NCBI GenBank assembly: GCA_937896835.1
Contig: CALBOJ010000094.1
Coordinates: 1-45,178 of the forward strand
Source of the DNA: an uncultured Collinsella sp.
Lineage (GTDB): Bacteria; Actinomycetota; Coriobacteriia; Coriobacteriales; Coriobacteriaceae
DNA length: 45,178 bases
Reading direction: 5' to 3'
The notes under the pieces are model-generated. The model had not been told where the DNA came from. It saw only the letters and a list, made by a program, of their open reading frames with translations, and made no database searches. A program made the translations under genes and the position numbers. Positions 8,083 through 16,545 of the stretch are shown in pieces; the first letter of the stretch is position 1; every line of letters starts with the position of its first letter.

Positions 8083-9366
8083 CTAGCACTGCTCGAGCGC
8101 CTGCTCAAGGTCGGCAATCAGATCGGCCGTGTCCTCGAGGCCGCACGACAGGCGCACCATGTCGGCGGAGATGCCGCAGGCGATGAGCTCCTCATCGTTC
8201 ATCTGACGGTGCGTGGCGTTAGCGGGATGCAGGCAGCAGGTGCGAGCATCGGCCACATGCGTGGCGATCTGGGCGAGTTTAAGGCTCTTCATAAAGGTCT
8301 CGGCCGCCGCGCGACCACCGTTAAAGCCAAAGCTCACGACGCCGCAGGTACCGTTGGGCATGTACTTCTGAGCCAGGTCATAGTACTTATCGCCCTCCAG
8401 GCCCGGATAGCTCACAAAGCGCACCTTGGGATGGCTCTGCAGGAACTTAGCAACGGCCAGGCCGTTCTCACAATGACGCGGCATGCGCACATGCAGGCTC
8501 TCGAGCGAGCTGTTCAAGAAGAATGCCGCCTGCGGGTTCTGCATGGGGCCGAGGTCGCGCATGAGCTGCGCGGTGGCCTTGGTAATAAAGGCGCCCTCAC
8601 GGCCGAACTTCTCGGCATAGGTCACGCCGTGATAGCTCTCGTCGGGCGTGGTGAGACCCGGGAACTTGTCTGCATGGGCCATCCAGTCAAACTGGCCGTG
8701 GTCGACGATCACGCCACCCAGGTAGGCCGCATGCCCATCCATGTACTTGGTGGTAGAGTGCGTGACGATGTCGGCGCCCCACTCAAAGGGACGGCACATC
8801 ACGGGCGTCGGGAAGGTGTTGTCGACCATCAGCGGCACGCCGTGGTCATGCGCGGCCTTGGCAAAGCGCTCAATATCGAGCACGGCAAGGGCGGGGTTGG
8901 CAATCGTCTCGCCAAAGACGAGCTTGGTATTGGGCTCAAAGGCTGCCTCCAGCTCCTCATCGGTGCAGTCGGGGGCGACAAACGTGCAAGCCACGCCCAT
9001 GCGGCCCATGGTGTGGGCGAGCAGGTTATACGTACCGCCGTAGATAGCAGAGCTCGCGACCACGTGATCACCGGCACCGGCCACGTTAAAGATCGCGAGG
9101 AAGTTCGCGGCCATGCCCGAACTCGTGAGCATCGCAGCGGTGCCGCCCTCCATCTCGCAGATCTTGGCGGCAACCAGATCGCACGTGGGATTCTGCAGAC
9201 GGCTGTAGAAGTAGCCCGACTCCTCCAGGTCAAACAGCTTGCCCATGTGCTCGGACGTGTCGTATTTCCACGTGGTGGACTGGTAGATGGGCACCTGGCG
9301 CGGCTCGGCATCTCCCGGGTGATAGCCGCCCTGAACACATGTAGTTCCGATGGTCTGCTCGCTCAT
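8083..9366 (-). CDS. metY: O-acetylhomoserine sulfhydrylase (aminocarboxypropyltransferase)
   Basis: This PLP enzyme makes homocysteine from O-acetylhomoserine and sulfide. The 427-residue protein has the Cys/Met metabolism fold: QVPIYQSTTWKY near 24-35, the SSGMAA segment near 82-87, VDNTFPTP near 181-188, and the PLP lysine K207 within HSTTKYMDGHAAYLGG. Length is near 430, as in MetY, longer than MetB or MetC (about 380). I chose ATG 9366, with GGGAG 6 nt upstream; a TTG two codons earlier is also open. A -35/-10 pair (TTGAGA, 18 bp, TATCGT) lies upstream. No SAM riboswitch is recognisable. Confidence 0.9.
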   Translation of the reverse strand: MSEQTIGTTCVQGGYHPGDAEPRQVPIYQSTTWKYDTSEHMGKLFDLEESGYFYSRLQNPTCDLVAAKICEMEGGTAAMLTSSGMAANFLAIFNVAGAGDHVVASSAIYGGTYNLLAHTMGRMGVACTFVAPDCTDEELEAAFEPNTKLVFGETIANPALAVLDIERFAKAAHDHGVPLMVDNTFPTPVMCRPFEWGADIVTHSTTKYMDGHAAYLGGVIVDHGQFDWMAHADKFPGLTTPDESYHGVTYAEKFGREGAFITKATAQLMRDLGPMQNPQAAFFLNSSLESLHVRMPRHCENGLAVAKFLQSHPKVRFVSYPGLEGDKYYDLAQKYMPNGTCGVVSFGFNGGRAAAETFMKSLKLAQIATHVADARTCCLHPANATHRQMNDEELIACGISADMVRLSCGLEDTADLIADLEQALEQC

Positions 9367-9404
9367 ATCCAACTCCCTTACTTGGGTTTTGTTTTTATTC
9401 GGTT

Positions 9405-9434
9405 CACGATACCGCTACCCCGCACCCCTCTCAA
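9405..9434 (-). promoter_or_regulatory. Probable metY promoter
   Basis: The minus strand reads TTGAGA, an 18-bp spacer, then TATCGT, about 40 nt upstream of the metY ATG. Confidence 0.45.
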
Positions 9435-9596
9435 CCCATCCCGCCGATAGGTTATGAAACAAATAAATCAGGGGCATTCGTCTCAGCCTTAGGCATTTAT
9501 TCGATGGATATACATGAGGCATACATGAAGCTCTCGATGATTACATGCCCCGTCATGGGTACCATAGGTGGGTACACCGTGACCAAGGAGACAACG

Positions 9597-10043
9597 ATGA
9601 AGCAAATCGATACAGCCCAGCTCGACATCACCGCCTGTCAGGCTCAGGCTGCCGAGTACCACGCCAGTGGCTTTAATTGCGCGCAGGCCGTCGCCTGCAC
9701 GCTCGCGCCCGCCGTCGGGCTTGACCCCCAAGTCGCCTTTACCCTCACCGAGGGCTTTGGCGCCGGCATGGGCGGCATGACCGAAACTTGCGGCGCCATC
9801 TCGGGCGCCGTGGCCATCATGGGCTTTGTAATGAGCGATAGCATGGAAAACCCCAAGACCAAGGGCCAGACCTACAAACTGTCGCGCGAGATCGCCAAAC
9901 GTTTTGGCGAGAAGAACACGACGACCGTCTGCGGCACGCTCAAGGGCGTCGGATCGGATAAGGGTCCGCTCCGCAGCTGCCCCGGTTGCATCGACGATGC
10001 CGTCGAAATCGCCTGCGATGTACTAAAGCAGCTCGCCGAGTAA
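9597..10043 (+). CDS. C_GCAxxG_C_C family redox-type protein
   Basis: This 148-residue protein has the cysteine pattern of the C_GCAxxG_C_C family: GFNCAQAV (Cys28), TCGAISGAVAIMG (Cys65), VCGTLKG and RSCPGCIDDAVEI. Members are small proteins of unknown function, common in anaerobes, thought to bind metal or act in redox. The start at 9597 has AAGGAG 6 nt upstream; longer open frames from 9504 lack a site. No signal peptide is seen, so it should be cytoplasmic. It lies alone between divergent metY and convergent yigZ. Family placement is good; function is unknown. Confidence 0.82.
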   Translation: MKQIDTAQLDITACQAQAAEYHASGFNCAQAVACTLAPAVGLDPQVAFTLTEGFGAGMGGMTETCGAISGAVAIMGFVMSDSMENPKTKGQTYKLSREIAKRFGEKNTTTVCGTLKGVGSDKGPLRSCPGCIDDAVEIACDVLKQLAE

Positions 10044-10055
10044 ACGGCAGCGACA

Positions 10056-10110
10056 TAAAACGACAGCCGGCGCGCTTGGGATTCATCCAAATGCACGCCG
10101 GCCGTCGTCG
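10056..10110 (-). terminator. Terminator between the C_GCAxxG gene and yigZ
   Basis: A GC-rich stem (GCCGGCG with CGCCGGC, plus an inner TTGGAT/ATCC helix) lies between convergent genes. On the minus strand it is followed by GTTTTATG, fitting termination of yigZ. It may also stop the plus-strand gene. Confidence 0.65.
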
Positions 10111-10749
10111 TTAGAACTCAGCAAACTCGGGAGCGCTGACCTCAATCTCCTCGCGCCCCGCCATAAGCTCGCGCATCTTAGCGCAAAACGGCTCTTGCTC
10201 CCCCGCTTTAAACACCAAGTGAAGTGTCACAGCATCCGCGTAATCGGTATCCGAAACCTTGGCACCCGAATCCTGCGCCAAGCGAAGCACCTGCTCATAC
10301 TGTGGATAGGCCACATGCACATCAACCGGCACGACGCTCGTCATCTCGACGATCTGCCCGGCCTCCTGAGCCGCGGCCACCGCCGCCTGCGTCGCCGCGG
10401 TATAGGCGCGCACCAAACCACCAGGCCCCAACAGCGTGCCACCAAAATAGCGTGTCACTACGCAGCAAACATTTTTGAGCCCCGCACCGCGCAGCACCTC
10501 GAGCGTCGGCATACCACTCGTGCGGCTCGGTTCACCATCATCGCTCTGGCGCTCGCGTCCATCGACCAAAATCCACGCGGGAACATTGTGTCGAGCGTCA
10601 TAATGACGCTTGCGAACCATCTCGATAAAGGCATTCGCCTCGTCCTCGGACTCAATATGGACCAGCTGGGCAATAAACCGGCTCTTGCGGTCCACAAACT
10701 CGCCCGAAACCTCAATATTCGATTGCAGAGTAAAATAGCTGTCCAACAA
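10111..10749 (-). CDS. YigZ / IMPACT family protein
   Basis: This 212-residue protein belongs to the UPF0029/IMPACT family. The N-terminal domain carries the signature DDGEPSRTSGMPTLEVLRG at residues 70-88, followed by VTRYFGGTLLGPGGLVRAY (98-116). A ferredoxin-like C-terminal domain follows. There is no ATG near the conserved N-terminus (YFTLQ). The start appears to be TTG at 10749 with GAGGGG 5 nt upstream, or TTG at 10746. The molecular function in bacteria is unsettled; eukaryotic IMPACT affects translation control. It stands alone, with a terminator behind it. Confidence 0.88.
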   Translation of the reverse strand: MLDSYFTLQSNIEVSGEFVDRKSRFIAQLVHIESEDEANAFIEMVRKRHYDARHNVPAWILVDGRERQSDDGEPSRTSGMPTLEVLRGAGLKNVCCVVTRYFGGTLLGPGGLVRAYTAATQAAVAAAQEAGQIVEMTSVVPVDVHVAYPQYEQVLRLAQDSGAKVSDTDYADAVTLHLVFKAGEQEPFCAKMRELMAGREEIEVSAPEFAEF

Positions 10750-10865
10750 AGCCCCTCAACAAAATAAAGCGCAGCAACAAACAGCCTCAATAATACGGCA
10801 GAAACAGCACCGTTGCCCTCGCCAACAAGAACGGAACCGCCGATGAATCCGTCAACGATAGCGAG

Positions 10866-10962
10866 AACCCGTCAGCGCGAGCAAGGTGCCTTGAAAGCCA
10901 AGGGCATTGACCTTATGGTCATGCCCGAAGGCTTGAAAGGCAGATTGCCGCGCTGACGGGTT
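10866..10962. other. 97-nt long hairpin beside rnpB
   Basis: The outer arms (10866-10879 and 10949-10962) pair perfectly over 14 bp. They are followed inward by GCAA/TTGC, TGCCTT/AAGGCA, AAGCC/GGCTT, GGGCAT/ATGCCC and GACC/GGTC around a TTAT loop, giving about 39 pairs. Imperfect direct repeats (GTCAACgATAG at 10851, GTCAACATAG at 10969) flank it. There is no T-run. It could be a MITE-like insertion or a structured RNA. Confidence 0.75.
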
Positions 10963-10980
10963 CGCAGCGTCAACATAGTT

Positions 10981-11342
10981 GCTGAGTGGGCCTATAAGCC
11001 GGGTTCTGTCGTGAACGGTCATTTATCTTGTCTGCACGTTACCGTGCAGCTCCACGCACGCTACCCGAACGCGGACCGGGCCGGCCCATAGCGTTCCTAT
11101 TCGCGCTTGCTCCGGATGGGGCTTGCCAAGCCGCCGTGTTGCCACGACGCTGGTGGTCTCTTACACCACCGTTTCAGCTTTTCCCTTTACGCCTTGCGAC
11201 GCAGGTGGGAGTCTTCTTTTCTGCGGCGCTTTCCGTCGGATCACTCCGCCCGGCCGTTAGCCGGCATCCCGCCCTCTGGAGCCCGGACTTTCCTCACGCG
11301 TACCGCAAGCAGTACATCGCGCGACCGTCTGGCCCACTCAGC
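10981..11342 (-). ncRNA. rnpB: RNase P RNA, class A
   Basis: This is the catalytic RNA that trims tRNA 5' ends. Read on the minus strand it has the conserved P4 core GAGGAAAGTCCGGGC about 50 nt from the 5' end and the 3' core ACAGAACCCGGCTTATAGGCC. The terminal helix P1 forms from GCTGAGTGGGCC and its complement GGCCCACTCAGC at the two ends, which sets the boundaries. The length of about 362 nt fits bacterial type A. A TACACT -10 stands at 11350-11355. Confidence 0.97.
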
Positions 11343-11349
11343 AGTGCAA

Positions 11350-11355
11350 GAGTGT
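11350..11355 (-). promoter_or_regulatory. Probable -10 box of rnpB
   Basis: TACACT on the minus strand, 8 nt before the mature 5' end; TTGCCT lies 15 bp upstream as a possible -35. Confidence 0.5.
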
Positions 11356-11426
11356 AGCACACCGCCGCCACAGGCAACGGCACAACACAAGCGCTCGACA
11401 CGATAAACCAAGAAGCGCCCATGCGC

Positions 11427-11541
11427 TACAATAATCCCGTCGATGGGCAACGTTGTCAGTCGAGACGCGACCGCGCTCCGCACCCCTCCGTCTACTCGGT
11501 GCGTTCCCGCCTCCTCCCCGAGGCGGGATGTCGGCTTTTTT
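11427..11541 (+). ncRNA. Possible small RNA divergent from rnpB
   Basis: The 320-bp gap between rnpB and rpsA contains a plus-strand TACAAT (11427-11432). It is followed by a CGCACC/GGTGCG hairpin (11479-11503), a CCCGCCTC/GAGGCGGG hairpin (11506-11527) and a run of six T (11536-11541). No open frame with a good start is present and no plus-strand gene follows before 13147. The T-run is 8 nt from the stem, which is loose for a terminator, and the -35 is weak. This is a tentative call. Confidence 0.25.
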
Positions 11542-11604
11542 CATGCACCAACAATTCAATAGCCTGTGGACAGCCCGGCAGCATTGCGCATCTCGGTGCC
11601 AAAT

Positions 11605-11643
11605 GCAAAAAGGGACCCGTCCATTACGGACGGATCCCTTAAA
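11605..11643 (-). terminator. Rho-independent terminator after rpsA
   Basis: On the minus strand AAGGGATCCGTCC pairs with GGACGGGTCCCTT around a 5-nt loop and runs into TTTTTGC. Confidence 0.88.
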
Positions 11644-11664
11644 ACAAGTGATCGTCAAACCGAT

Positions 11665-12831
11665 TTACTCGGCGTCAGTCTCCTCGTCCTTCTTCTCGGA
11701 AGGCAGCGGGGTAACCTCGATCTCGACGCCCAGAGTCTCAGCAGCGGACTTCATGGACAGGGAGATACGACGACGGTCGAGGTCGATCTCCATGACCTTG
11801 ACCTGAACCTTGTCGCCCACGTGGGTGACCTGAGAAGGCTGGTCGACGTGCTTGTTGGCCATCTCGGAGATGTGCACCAGGCCCTCGATGCCCTCGCCCA
11901 AGTCGACGAAAGCGCCAAACGGGACAAGCTTGGTCACAGTGCCCTCGACGATAGCGCCGACGGGGTACTTCTTGACCAGTGCGCGCCACGGATCCTCGGT
12001 GGTCTGCTTGAGACCCAGGGAGATGCGCTCGCGGTTGAGATCGACGTCGAGAACCTCGACCTCGACCTCCTGGCCGACCTTGACAACCTCGGAAGGATGG
12101 TTGACGTGGTTCCAGGAGAGCTCGGAGATGTGGATGAGGCCGTCGATACCGCCGAGGTCGACGAAGGCGCCGAAGTCGACGATGGAGGAAACGGTACCCT
12201 GGAGACGCATGCCAGACTTGAGCTTGGACAGGATCTCGGAGCGCTCGGCCTTACGGGACTCCTCGAGCACGACGCGACGGGAGAGGACGACGTTGTTGCG
12301 GTTGCGGTCCATCTCGATGACGCGGGCCTCGATGCGGGTGCCCATGTAAGAGGTGAGGTCCTTGACGCGACGGAGGTCGACGAGGGAAGCGGGCAGGAAG
12401 CCACGCAGGCCGATGTCGAGGATCAGGCCGCCCTTGACAACCTCGATAACCTCGCCCTCGACGTTCTCGCCGGAGTTGAACTTCTCCTCGATGCGGTTCC
12501 AAGCACGCTCGTACTCGGCACGCTTCTTGGACAGGACCAGACGACCGTCCTTGTCCTCCTTCTGGAGAACCAGAGCCTCGATGGGATCACCGAGTGCAAC
12601 GATGTCTGCAGGGTTAGCGTCCTTGCGGATGGACAGCTCGCGGACCGGGATAACGCCCTCGGACTTGAATCCGATGTCAACGAGCACCTCGTCATGCTCG
12701 ATCTTAACGACAGTGCCGTTAACGAGATCGCCCTCATCAAAGTCGGTAATCGTACCGTCGATGAGGTTGTTCATCTCCTCCTCGTTGACATCGTCAAGAG
12801 AGAAAATGGACGAGTTCTGAATCTCACTCAA
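11665..12831 (-). CDS. rpsA: 30S ribosomal protein S1
   Basis: S1 binds mRNA at the ribosome and helps initiation. The 388-residue protein has four S1 (OB-fold) repeats at about residues 34-103, 121-187, 206-275 and 292-361. The last two carry the typical FGAFVDLGG.DGLIHISE sequence. This four-repeat length is usual in actinobacteria and shorter than the six repeats of E. coli. A short acidic tail (KKDEETDAE) ends it. The start appears to be TTG at 12831 with AAAGGGG 7 nt upstream; no ATG is available near the conserved N-terminus. A possible promoter lies at 12963-12991, giving a leader of about 125 nt. Confidence 0.95.
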   Translation of the reverse strand: MSEIQNSSIFSLDDVNEEEMNNLIDGTITDFDEGDLVNGTVVKIEHDEVLVDIGFKSEGVIPVRELSIRKDANPADIVALGDPIEALVLQKEDKDGRLVLSKKRAEYERAWNRIEEKFNSGENVEGEVIEVVKGGLILDIGLRGFLPASLVDLRRVKDLTSYMGTRIEARVIEMDRNRNNVVLSRRVVLEESRKAERSEILSKLKSGMRLQGTVSSIVDFGAFVDLGGIDGLIHISELSWNHVNHPSEVVKVGQEVEVEVLDVDLNRERISLGLKQTTEDPWRALVKKYPVGAIVEGTVTKLVPFGAFVDLGEGIEGLVHISEMANKHVDQPSQVTHVGDKVQVKVMEIDLDRRRISLSMKSAAETLGVEIEVTPLPSEKKDEETDAE

Positions 12832-13146
12832 AGGTGGACCCCTTTCGAACTACGGGGCCCCGATTGCTAGGACCTACAGAAGGGTGCGACAAGCACACAA
12901 CGTTTAGGAACACTCGGGAGCCGACAGATACTGATGTGACGCTTATGCAATCACGTTCGTATAGATTACGGGGAAATCACTTCGATTTCAAGCGTGAACT
13001 GCGATTTTTTACTCGTATGGAGACTTTTTCGCAATCTTGTGAACGACTGTCTCCACAAGTTGACGATAAGCAGTGAAGCATACTGCTTTGGGGTAAAGTA
13101 TCCCAGACATACGATTCTGGAACGATTTTTCGAGAAAGGTGCCCGC
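12832..13146. other. Divergent intergenic region between rpsA and the HAD gene
   Basis: No gene is supported in these 315 bases. They hold the likely rpsA promoter and leader on the minus strand and the start region of the HAD gene on the plus strand (TTGACG at 13059-13064 is a possible -35 without a clear partner). Confidence 0.6.
12963..12991 (-). promoter_or_regulatory. Probable rpsA promoter
   Basis: The minus strand reads TTGAAA, a 17-bp spacer, then TAATCT, about 130 nt upstream of the rpsA TTG start. Confidence 0.45.
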
Positions 13147-13905
13147 GTGCTCAAAGCAGTCGTTTTCGATATGGACGAAACGCTTCTTAGCATCAACCTC
13201 AACGCGTTCATCCTTCGCTATTTTAAGGATGTCTCGTCGATGCTCGCGGATATCGGGCGCCGCAGCCGCGGTGGCACGATGACACGCCTCGGCACCATCC
13301 TGGTCGACCTCAACGCCAATCGCCGCAGCGGCACGGACAATCGCACCAATCTTGAGTTCTACCAAGAAGAGGTTGAGCGCCGGTGCGGCATTTGCCTCTC
13401 GGACCCACTTATCTACGAGGCGTTTACCTACTACGACTGCGAAGTCCTGCCGCACAAGAACGATGACATGATAAATGCGAAAGCCATGCCGGGTGCGCAC
13501 GCCGCGCTTCAGGCCGTACAGGACGCGGGCCTGCGCTGCGCGCTCTTCACCAACCCCAGCTTTCCGCAGGGGGCCATCGAGTGCCGCATGGGTTGGGGCG
13601 ACCTGGCCGACGCCCCCTTTGAGCTCGTCACGCACATGGGAAACACCACCCGCTGCAAGCCCGATGCCACCTACTATCTAGAGCAGCTTCAGGTGATGGG
13701 GCTTGAGCCGCACGAGGTCCTTATGGTTGGCAACGACCCCAAGCGTGACTTCCCCAGCCCCGCCTGCGGCATTCAGACTGCCTATGTTGGTCAGGGAAAA
13801 CCCGGCCGAGCCACCTGGCGCGGAACCATGGAAGACTTCGCCCGCGACTTTAACGCCGTAGTAGAAGCCTTCTACGAACACCAAGTAGCCGACGAACTGT
13901 CCTAG
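13147..13905 (+). CDS. HAD-superfamily hydrolase
   Basis: This 252-residue protein is a HAD phosphatase. Motif I is VVFDMDETL near residue 6, with both aspartates, motif II is LFTNPS near 134, and the C-terminal segment has CKPDATYY and VLMVGNDPKRD (motifs III and IV). An alpha-helical cap lies between motifs I and II. The start is GTG at 13147 with AAAGG 7 nt upstream; no ATG fits. Its stop codon and that of the convergent CyuA-like gene share one CTAG tetranucleotide (13902-13905), with no room for a terminator between them. The substrate is unknown. Confidence 0.85.
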   Translation: MLKAVVFDMDETLLSINLNAFILRYFKDVSSMLADIGRRSRGGTMTRLGTILVDLNANRRSGTDNRTNLEFYQEEVERRCGICLSDPLIYEAFTYYDCEVLPHKNDDMINAKAMPGAHAALQAVQDAGLRCALFTNPSFPQGAIECRMGWGDLADAPFELVTHMGNTTRCKPDATYYLEQLQVMGLEPHEVLMVGNDPKRDFPSPACGIQTAYVGQGKPGRATWRGTMEDFARDFNAVVEAFYEHQVADELS

Positions 13906-15221
13906 CACACTTGGGTTTTGCCGATCATGATGTTGAGAATCTCGACATCGGTATCCTTCATGCCCACACGGCCCACATAGCCCATGCTCGCGATCGTCTC
14001 CTCGACGGTATCCTGGATCAGACCCTCGCCGGCGCGGAAGCCGCGGCCCTGCATGGCCATATCGTGGCCCAGAATCGCCGCATCGACGGCAGCGGAAATC
14101 TTGGCGGCACAGCTCGCCTTGGCGCCGTCGCACACGATACCGCCCACGTTGCCGAGCGTGTTCGAGACCGTCGCACCAATCTGTTCGCGCGTGCCGCCAC
14201 ACAGCCAGGTAATCGCGGCACCGGCACCGCACGCGGCGCAAATAGCGCCGCAAAACGCCGAGAGCGCACCAATATAGCTCTTGATATGCACGGCGATAAG
14301 GTCGGACAGCATCACGGCGCGCACCAGGCGCTCGTTGTCGCAACGCAGGTAGTCGGCATACTCCATAACGGGCAGTGCGCAGGTAATGCCCTGGTTGCCC
14401 GAGCCGCACACAATGGCGACCGGCAGCGCACAGCCGTTCATGCGGGCATCGGACCCGGCGGCCGCACGGGCACGGGCACGGCAGGCGACGTCGTCGGCAC
14501 GAGCGCCCAGCAGCGTACGGCCTACCTCGGCGCCCCAAGCGTGCGCCAGGCCCTCGGCACTGATTGCGCCGTTCAGCTCAATCTGACGTTCAACGGCGGC
14601 GCGAGCACCCTCGATGTCGCCGTCCTCGATAAAGTCGATGATGGATTCGATCGACATGGGCGTGTCGGCCTTATCGGCGGCACGCTCGGCCACGACGCGC
14701 TCGGCGCAGGCGGCACACTCCCCCGCCGACTTGCCACACACCGGAATACCGTCGAGCGTATGGCACGTAACATTGGTGTGGTGGTCGGTAATCTCGACGA
14801 CCGCGGTATGGCCCCCGGCAGTGGCAGTTACCTTGATATAGAGGTTAGGCACACCCTCGACAAGCGACACGTCGCAGTAGTCAGCGTCGGCGAGCAGCTC
14901 GGTCACGCGAGCGCGGTCTGCATCGTCAACACTCTCGAGCACCTCGAGCGCGCTCTTGGCGTCACCGCCCACGGCACCCAGCACGGCCGCAGCCTCGATA
15001 CCGTGCATACCGCCCGAGTTGGGCACGGTCACGCTCTTAACGTTCTTAATGATGTTGCCCGAGCAGGCAACGTCCATATGATCGGGTTCGCAACCGAGCG
15101 TCTGGCTCGCCAACGCCGCTGCATAGGCAACGGCAATAGGCTCGGTGCAGCCGAGCGCACAGACAAGCTCGCGGTTCAAAACATCGCAAAACGCGGCATC
15201 ACGGATGGAATCGGTAGGCAT
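13902..15221 (-). CDS. cyuA: CyuA-like L-cysteine desulfidase / serine dehydratase alpha family (UPF0597)
   Basis: This 439-residue protein matches the UPF0597/YhaM family, whose members break L-cysteine to pyruvate, ammonia and sulfide using an iron-sulfur cluster. It begins with RELVCALGCTEPIAVAYA (Cys25 region), has SVTVPNSGGMHGIEAA near 63-78 and a glycine- and cysteine-rich C-terminal half (CGSGNQGI, CGAICAACGAGAAI, GNVGGIVCDGAKASC) that supplies candidate cluster ligands. The ATG at 15221 has AGGAG 6 nt upstream. It is divergent from rpiB. A serine dehydratase activity is possible, but full length in one chain fits CyuA better than SdaA. Confidence 0.85.
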   Translation of the reverse strand: MPTDSIRDAAFCDVLNRELVCALGCTEPIAVAYAAALASQTLGCEPDHMDVACSGNIIKNVKSVTVPNSGGMHGIEAAAVLGAVGGDAKSALEVLESVDDADRARVTELLADADYCDVSLVEGVPNLYIKVTATAGGHTAVVEITDHHTNVTCHTLDGIPVCGKSAGECAACAERVVAERAADKADTPMSIESIIDFIEDGDIEGARAAVERQIELNGAISAEGLAHAWGAEVGRTLLGARADDVACRARARAAAGSDARMNGCALPVAIVCGSGNQGITCALPVMEYADYLRCDNERLVRAVMLSDLIAVHIKSYIGALSAFCGAICAACGAGAAITWLCGGTREQIGATVSNTLGNVGGIVCDGAKASCAAKISAAVDAAILGHDMAMQGRGFRAGEGLIQDTVEETIASMGYVGRVGMKDTDVEILNIMIGKTQVC

Positions 15222-15492
15222 AGGTATCTCCTGCTTGCATAACGGGCTGGACTCTCAAAAAAGTTGGCTCCTTTATTTGATAACAATGCATCAAAAACCG
15301 CAACCATGGTTCCGGCGGACGGCGCTCAAGCACAAACTGGCGGCATTCATTCATGAAAAGCGGGTCTTGTTGCCTGCTAAAGCGTTTGATCAAAAAACGC
15401 CCGAGCGTTTACACAAAAGTCGCGCTATCATGCAGTCGAACGCGGTAAACACCTTTAGCATTTGCGCCGCACAGACCAGAGAGGAACCATCC

Positions 15493-15960
15493 ATGAAGAT
15501 CGGTATCGGTAACGACCACGCCGCCGTCGAGCTCAAGAACATCATTTCCGAGCACCTGAAGGAGCGCGGCTGCGAGGTCGTGAACTTTGGCACCGACACC
15601 TCCGAGAGCTTTGACTACCCCATCGCCGGCTACAAGGTGGGTAAGGCCGTTGCCAACGGCGACGTCGACCTGGGCATCCTGATCTGCGGTACCGGCGTCG
15701 GGATCAGCCTGGCTGCCAACAAGGTCGAGGGCGTACGCGCCGTCGTGTGCTCCGAGCCCTTCAGCGCCAAGCTCTCCCGCATGCACAACAACACCAACGT
15801 GCTCGCCTTTGGCGCCCGCGTCGTTGGCTCCGAGCTCGCCAAGATGATCGTCGACGAGTGGCTCGACGCCGAGTTTGAGGGCGGCCGTCACGAGCGTCGC
15901 GTTAACCTCCTCAACGAGATCGACCACACGCGCGGCCTTAAGATCGTCGACGAGGCCTAA
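15493..15960 (+). CDS. rpiB: Ribose-5-phosphate isomerase B
   Basis: RpiB interconverts ribose 5-phosphate and ribulose 5-phosphate. The 155-residue protein has the RpiB/LacAB pattern: GNDHAAVELK at 6-15, FGTDTSESFDYP, LGILICGTGVGISLAANK with the active-site Cys, and MHNNTNVLAFGARVVG. The ATG at 15493 has GAGG 8 nt upstream. The open frame extends further upstream, but that part lacks family similarity. A strong terminator follows. LacA/LacB are related but occur in pairs in galactose loci, which are absent here. Confidence 0.92.
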   Translation: MKIGIGNDHAAVELKNIISEHLKERGCEVVNFGTDTSESFDYPIAGYKVGKAVANGDVDLGILICGTGVGISLAANKVEGVRAVVCSEPFSAKLSRMHNNTNVLAFGARVVGSELAKMIVDEWLDAEFEGGRHERRVNLLNEIDHTRGLKIVDEA

Positions 15961-15990
15961 AGATTCACAAAGCCATACGACGCTAACGCC

Positions 15991-16030
15991 AGCCCCCGCC
16001 CGGAAGAAACATCCGGACGGGGGCTCTTTA
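15991..16030 (+). terminator. Rho-independent terminator after rpiB
   Basis: AGCCCCCGCCCGGA pairs with TCCGGACGGGGGCT (one mismatch) and is followed by CTTTAG. The T-run is short, but the stem is very stable. Confidence 0.75.
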
Positions 16031-16065
16031 GTAGATTTGTGGGGGTTTACCAAGAGTCTACTGGA

Positions 16066-16101
16066 ATAAAAAGGGCGCCGCGGATGGAATTCCGCGGCGC
16101 C
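16066..16101 (-). terminator. Rho-independent terminator after ndk
   Basis: On the minus strand GGCGCCGCGG pairs perfectly with CCGCGGCGCC around 8 nt and is followed by CTTTTTATT. Confidence 0.9.
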
Positions 16102-16140
16102 AAAGCCACACGCTAACAGCTTTAAGGAGTCAAAGCTGGT

Positions 16141-16545
16141 TTAGCCAAAAAAGCGCTTGATCTCGATCTCGGCGTTCTCCAGGCAGTCGGAGCCGTGGAT
16201 CACGTTGGCGTTGACATCGACAGCAAAGTCGCCGCGAATGGTGCCGGGGGCAGCATCAAGCGGGTTGGTGGCGCCCATAAGGGTGCGCATCTTGGAGACA
16301 GCGGAGAGGCCGGAAACGACCATCTTGACGACCGGACCGCTCGTCATAAAGTCGCAGAGACCGCCAAAGAAGGGCTTGTCGGCCAGATGGGCGTAGTGCT
16401 CCTCGACGGTAGCGCGCTCGAGCGTGGTCATCTCCATGCGCTCGATAACAAGGCCGCTGCGCTCAATGCGAGCAACGATCTCGCCGATCTTGCGATCGCG
16501 CACGGCGTCGGGCTTAATCATGATGAAGGTCTTCTCGATAGCCAT
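16141..16545 (-). CDS. ndk: Nucleoside diphosphate kinase
   Basis: Ndk transfers phosphate from NTPs to NDPs through a phosphohistidine. The 134-residue protein has the family length, KPDAV with Lys11, the ATNPLDAAPGTIRGDF segment (92-107) and the catalytic His117 in NVIHGSD. I chose ATG 16545 with AAAGG 7 nt upstream; an in-frame ATG at 16587 would add 14 non-conserved residues. It stands alone with its own terminator. A -35/-10 candidate (TTTAAC, 17 bp, TACGAT) is visible on the minus strand upstream. Confidence 0.95.
   Translation of the reverse strand: MAIEKTFIMIKPDAVRDRKIGEIVARIERSGLVIERMEMTTLERATVEEHYAHLADKPFFGGLCDFMTSGPVVKMVVSGLSAVSKMRTLMGATNPLDAAPGTIRGDFAVDVNANVIHGSDCLENAEIEIKRFFG

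Noticed and set aside
7333..9450. A plus-strand open frame of about 700 codons opposite metY and the MFS gene
   Set aside because: It spans two well-supported genes and their terminator on the other strand, is rich in His and Arg as shadows are, and has no ribosome site.
9367..9500. A SAM riboswitch or S-box before metY
   Set aside because: The conserved core elements are missing; only a promoter-like pair is seen.
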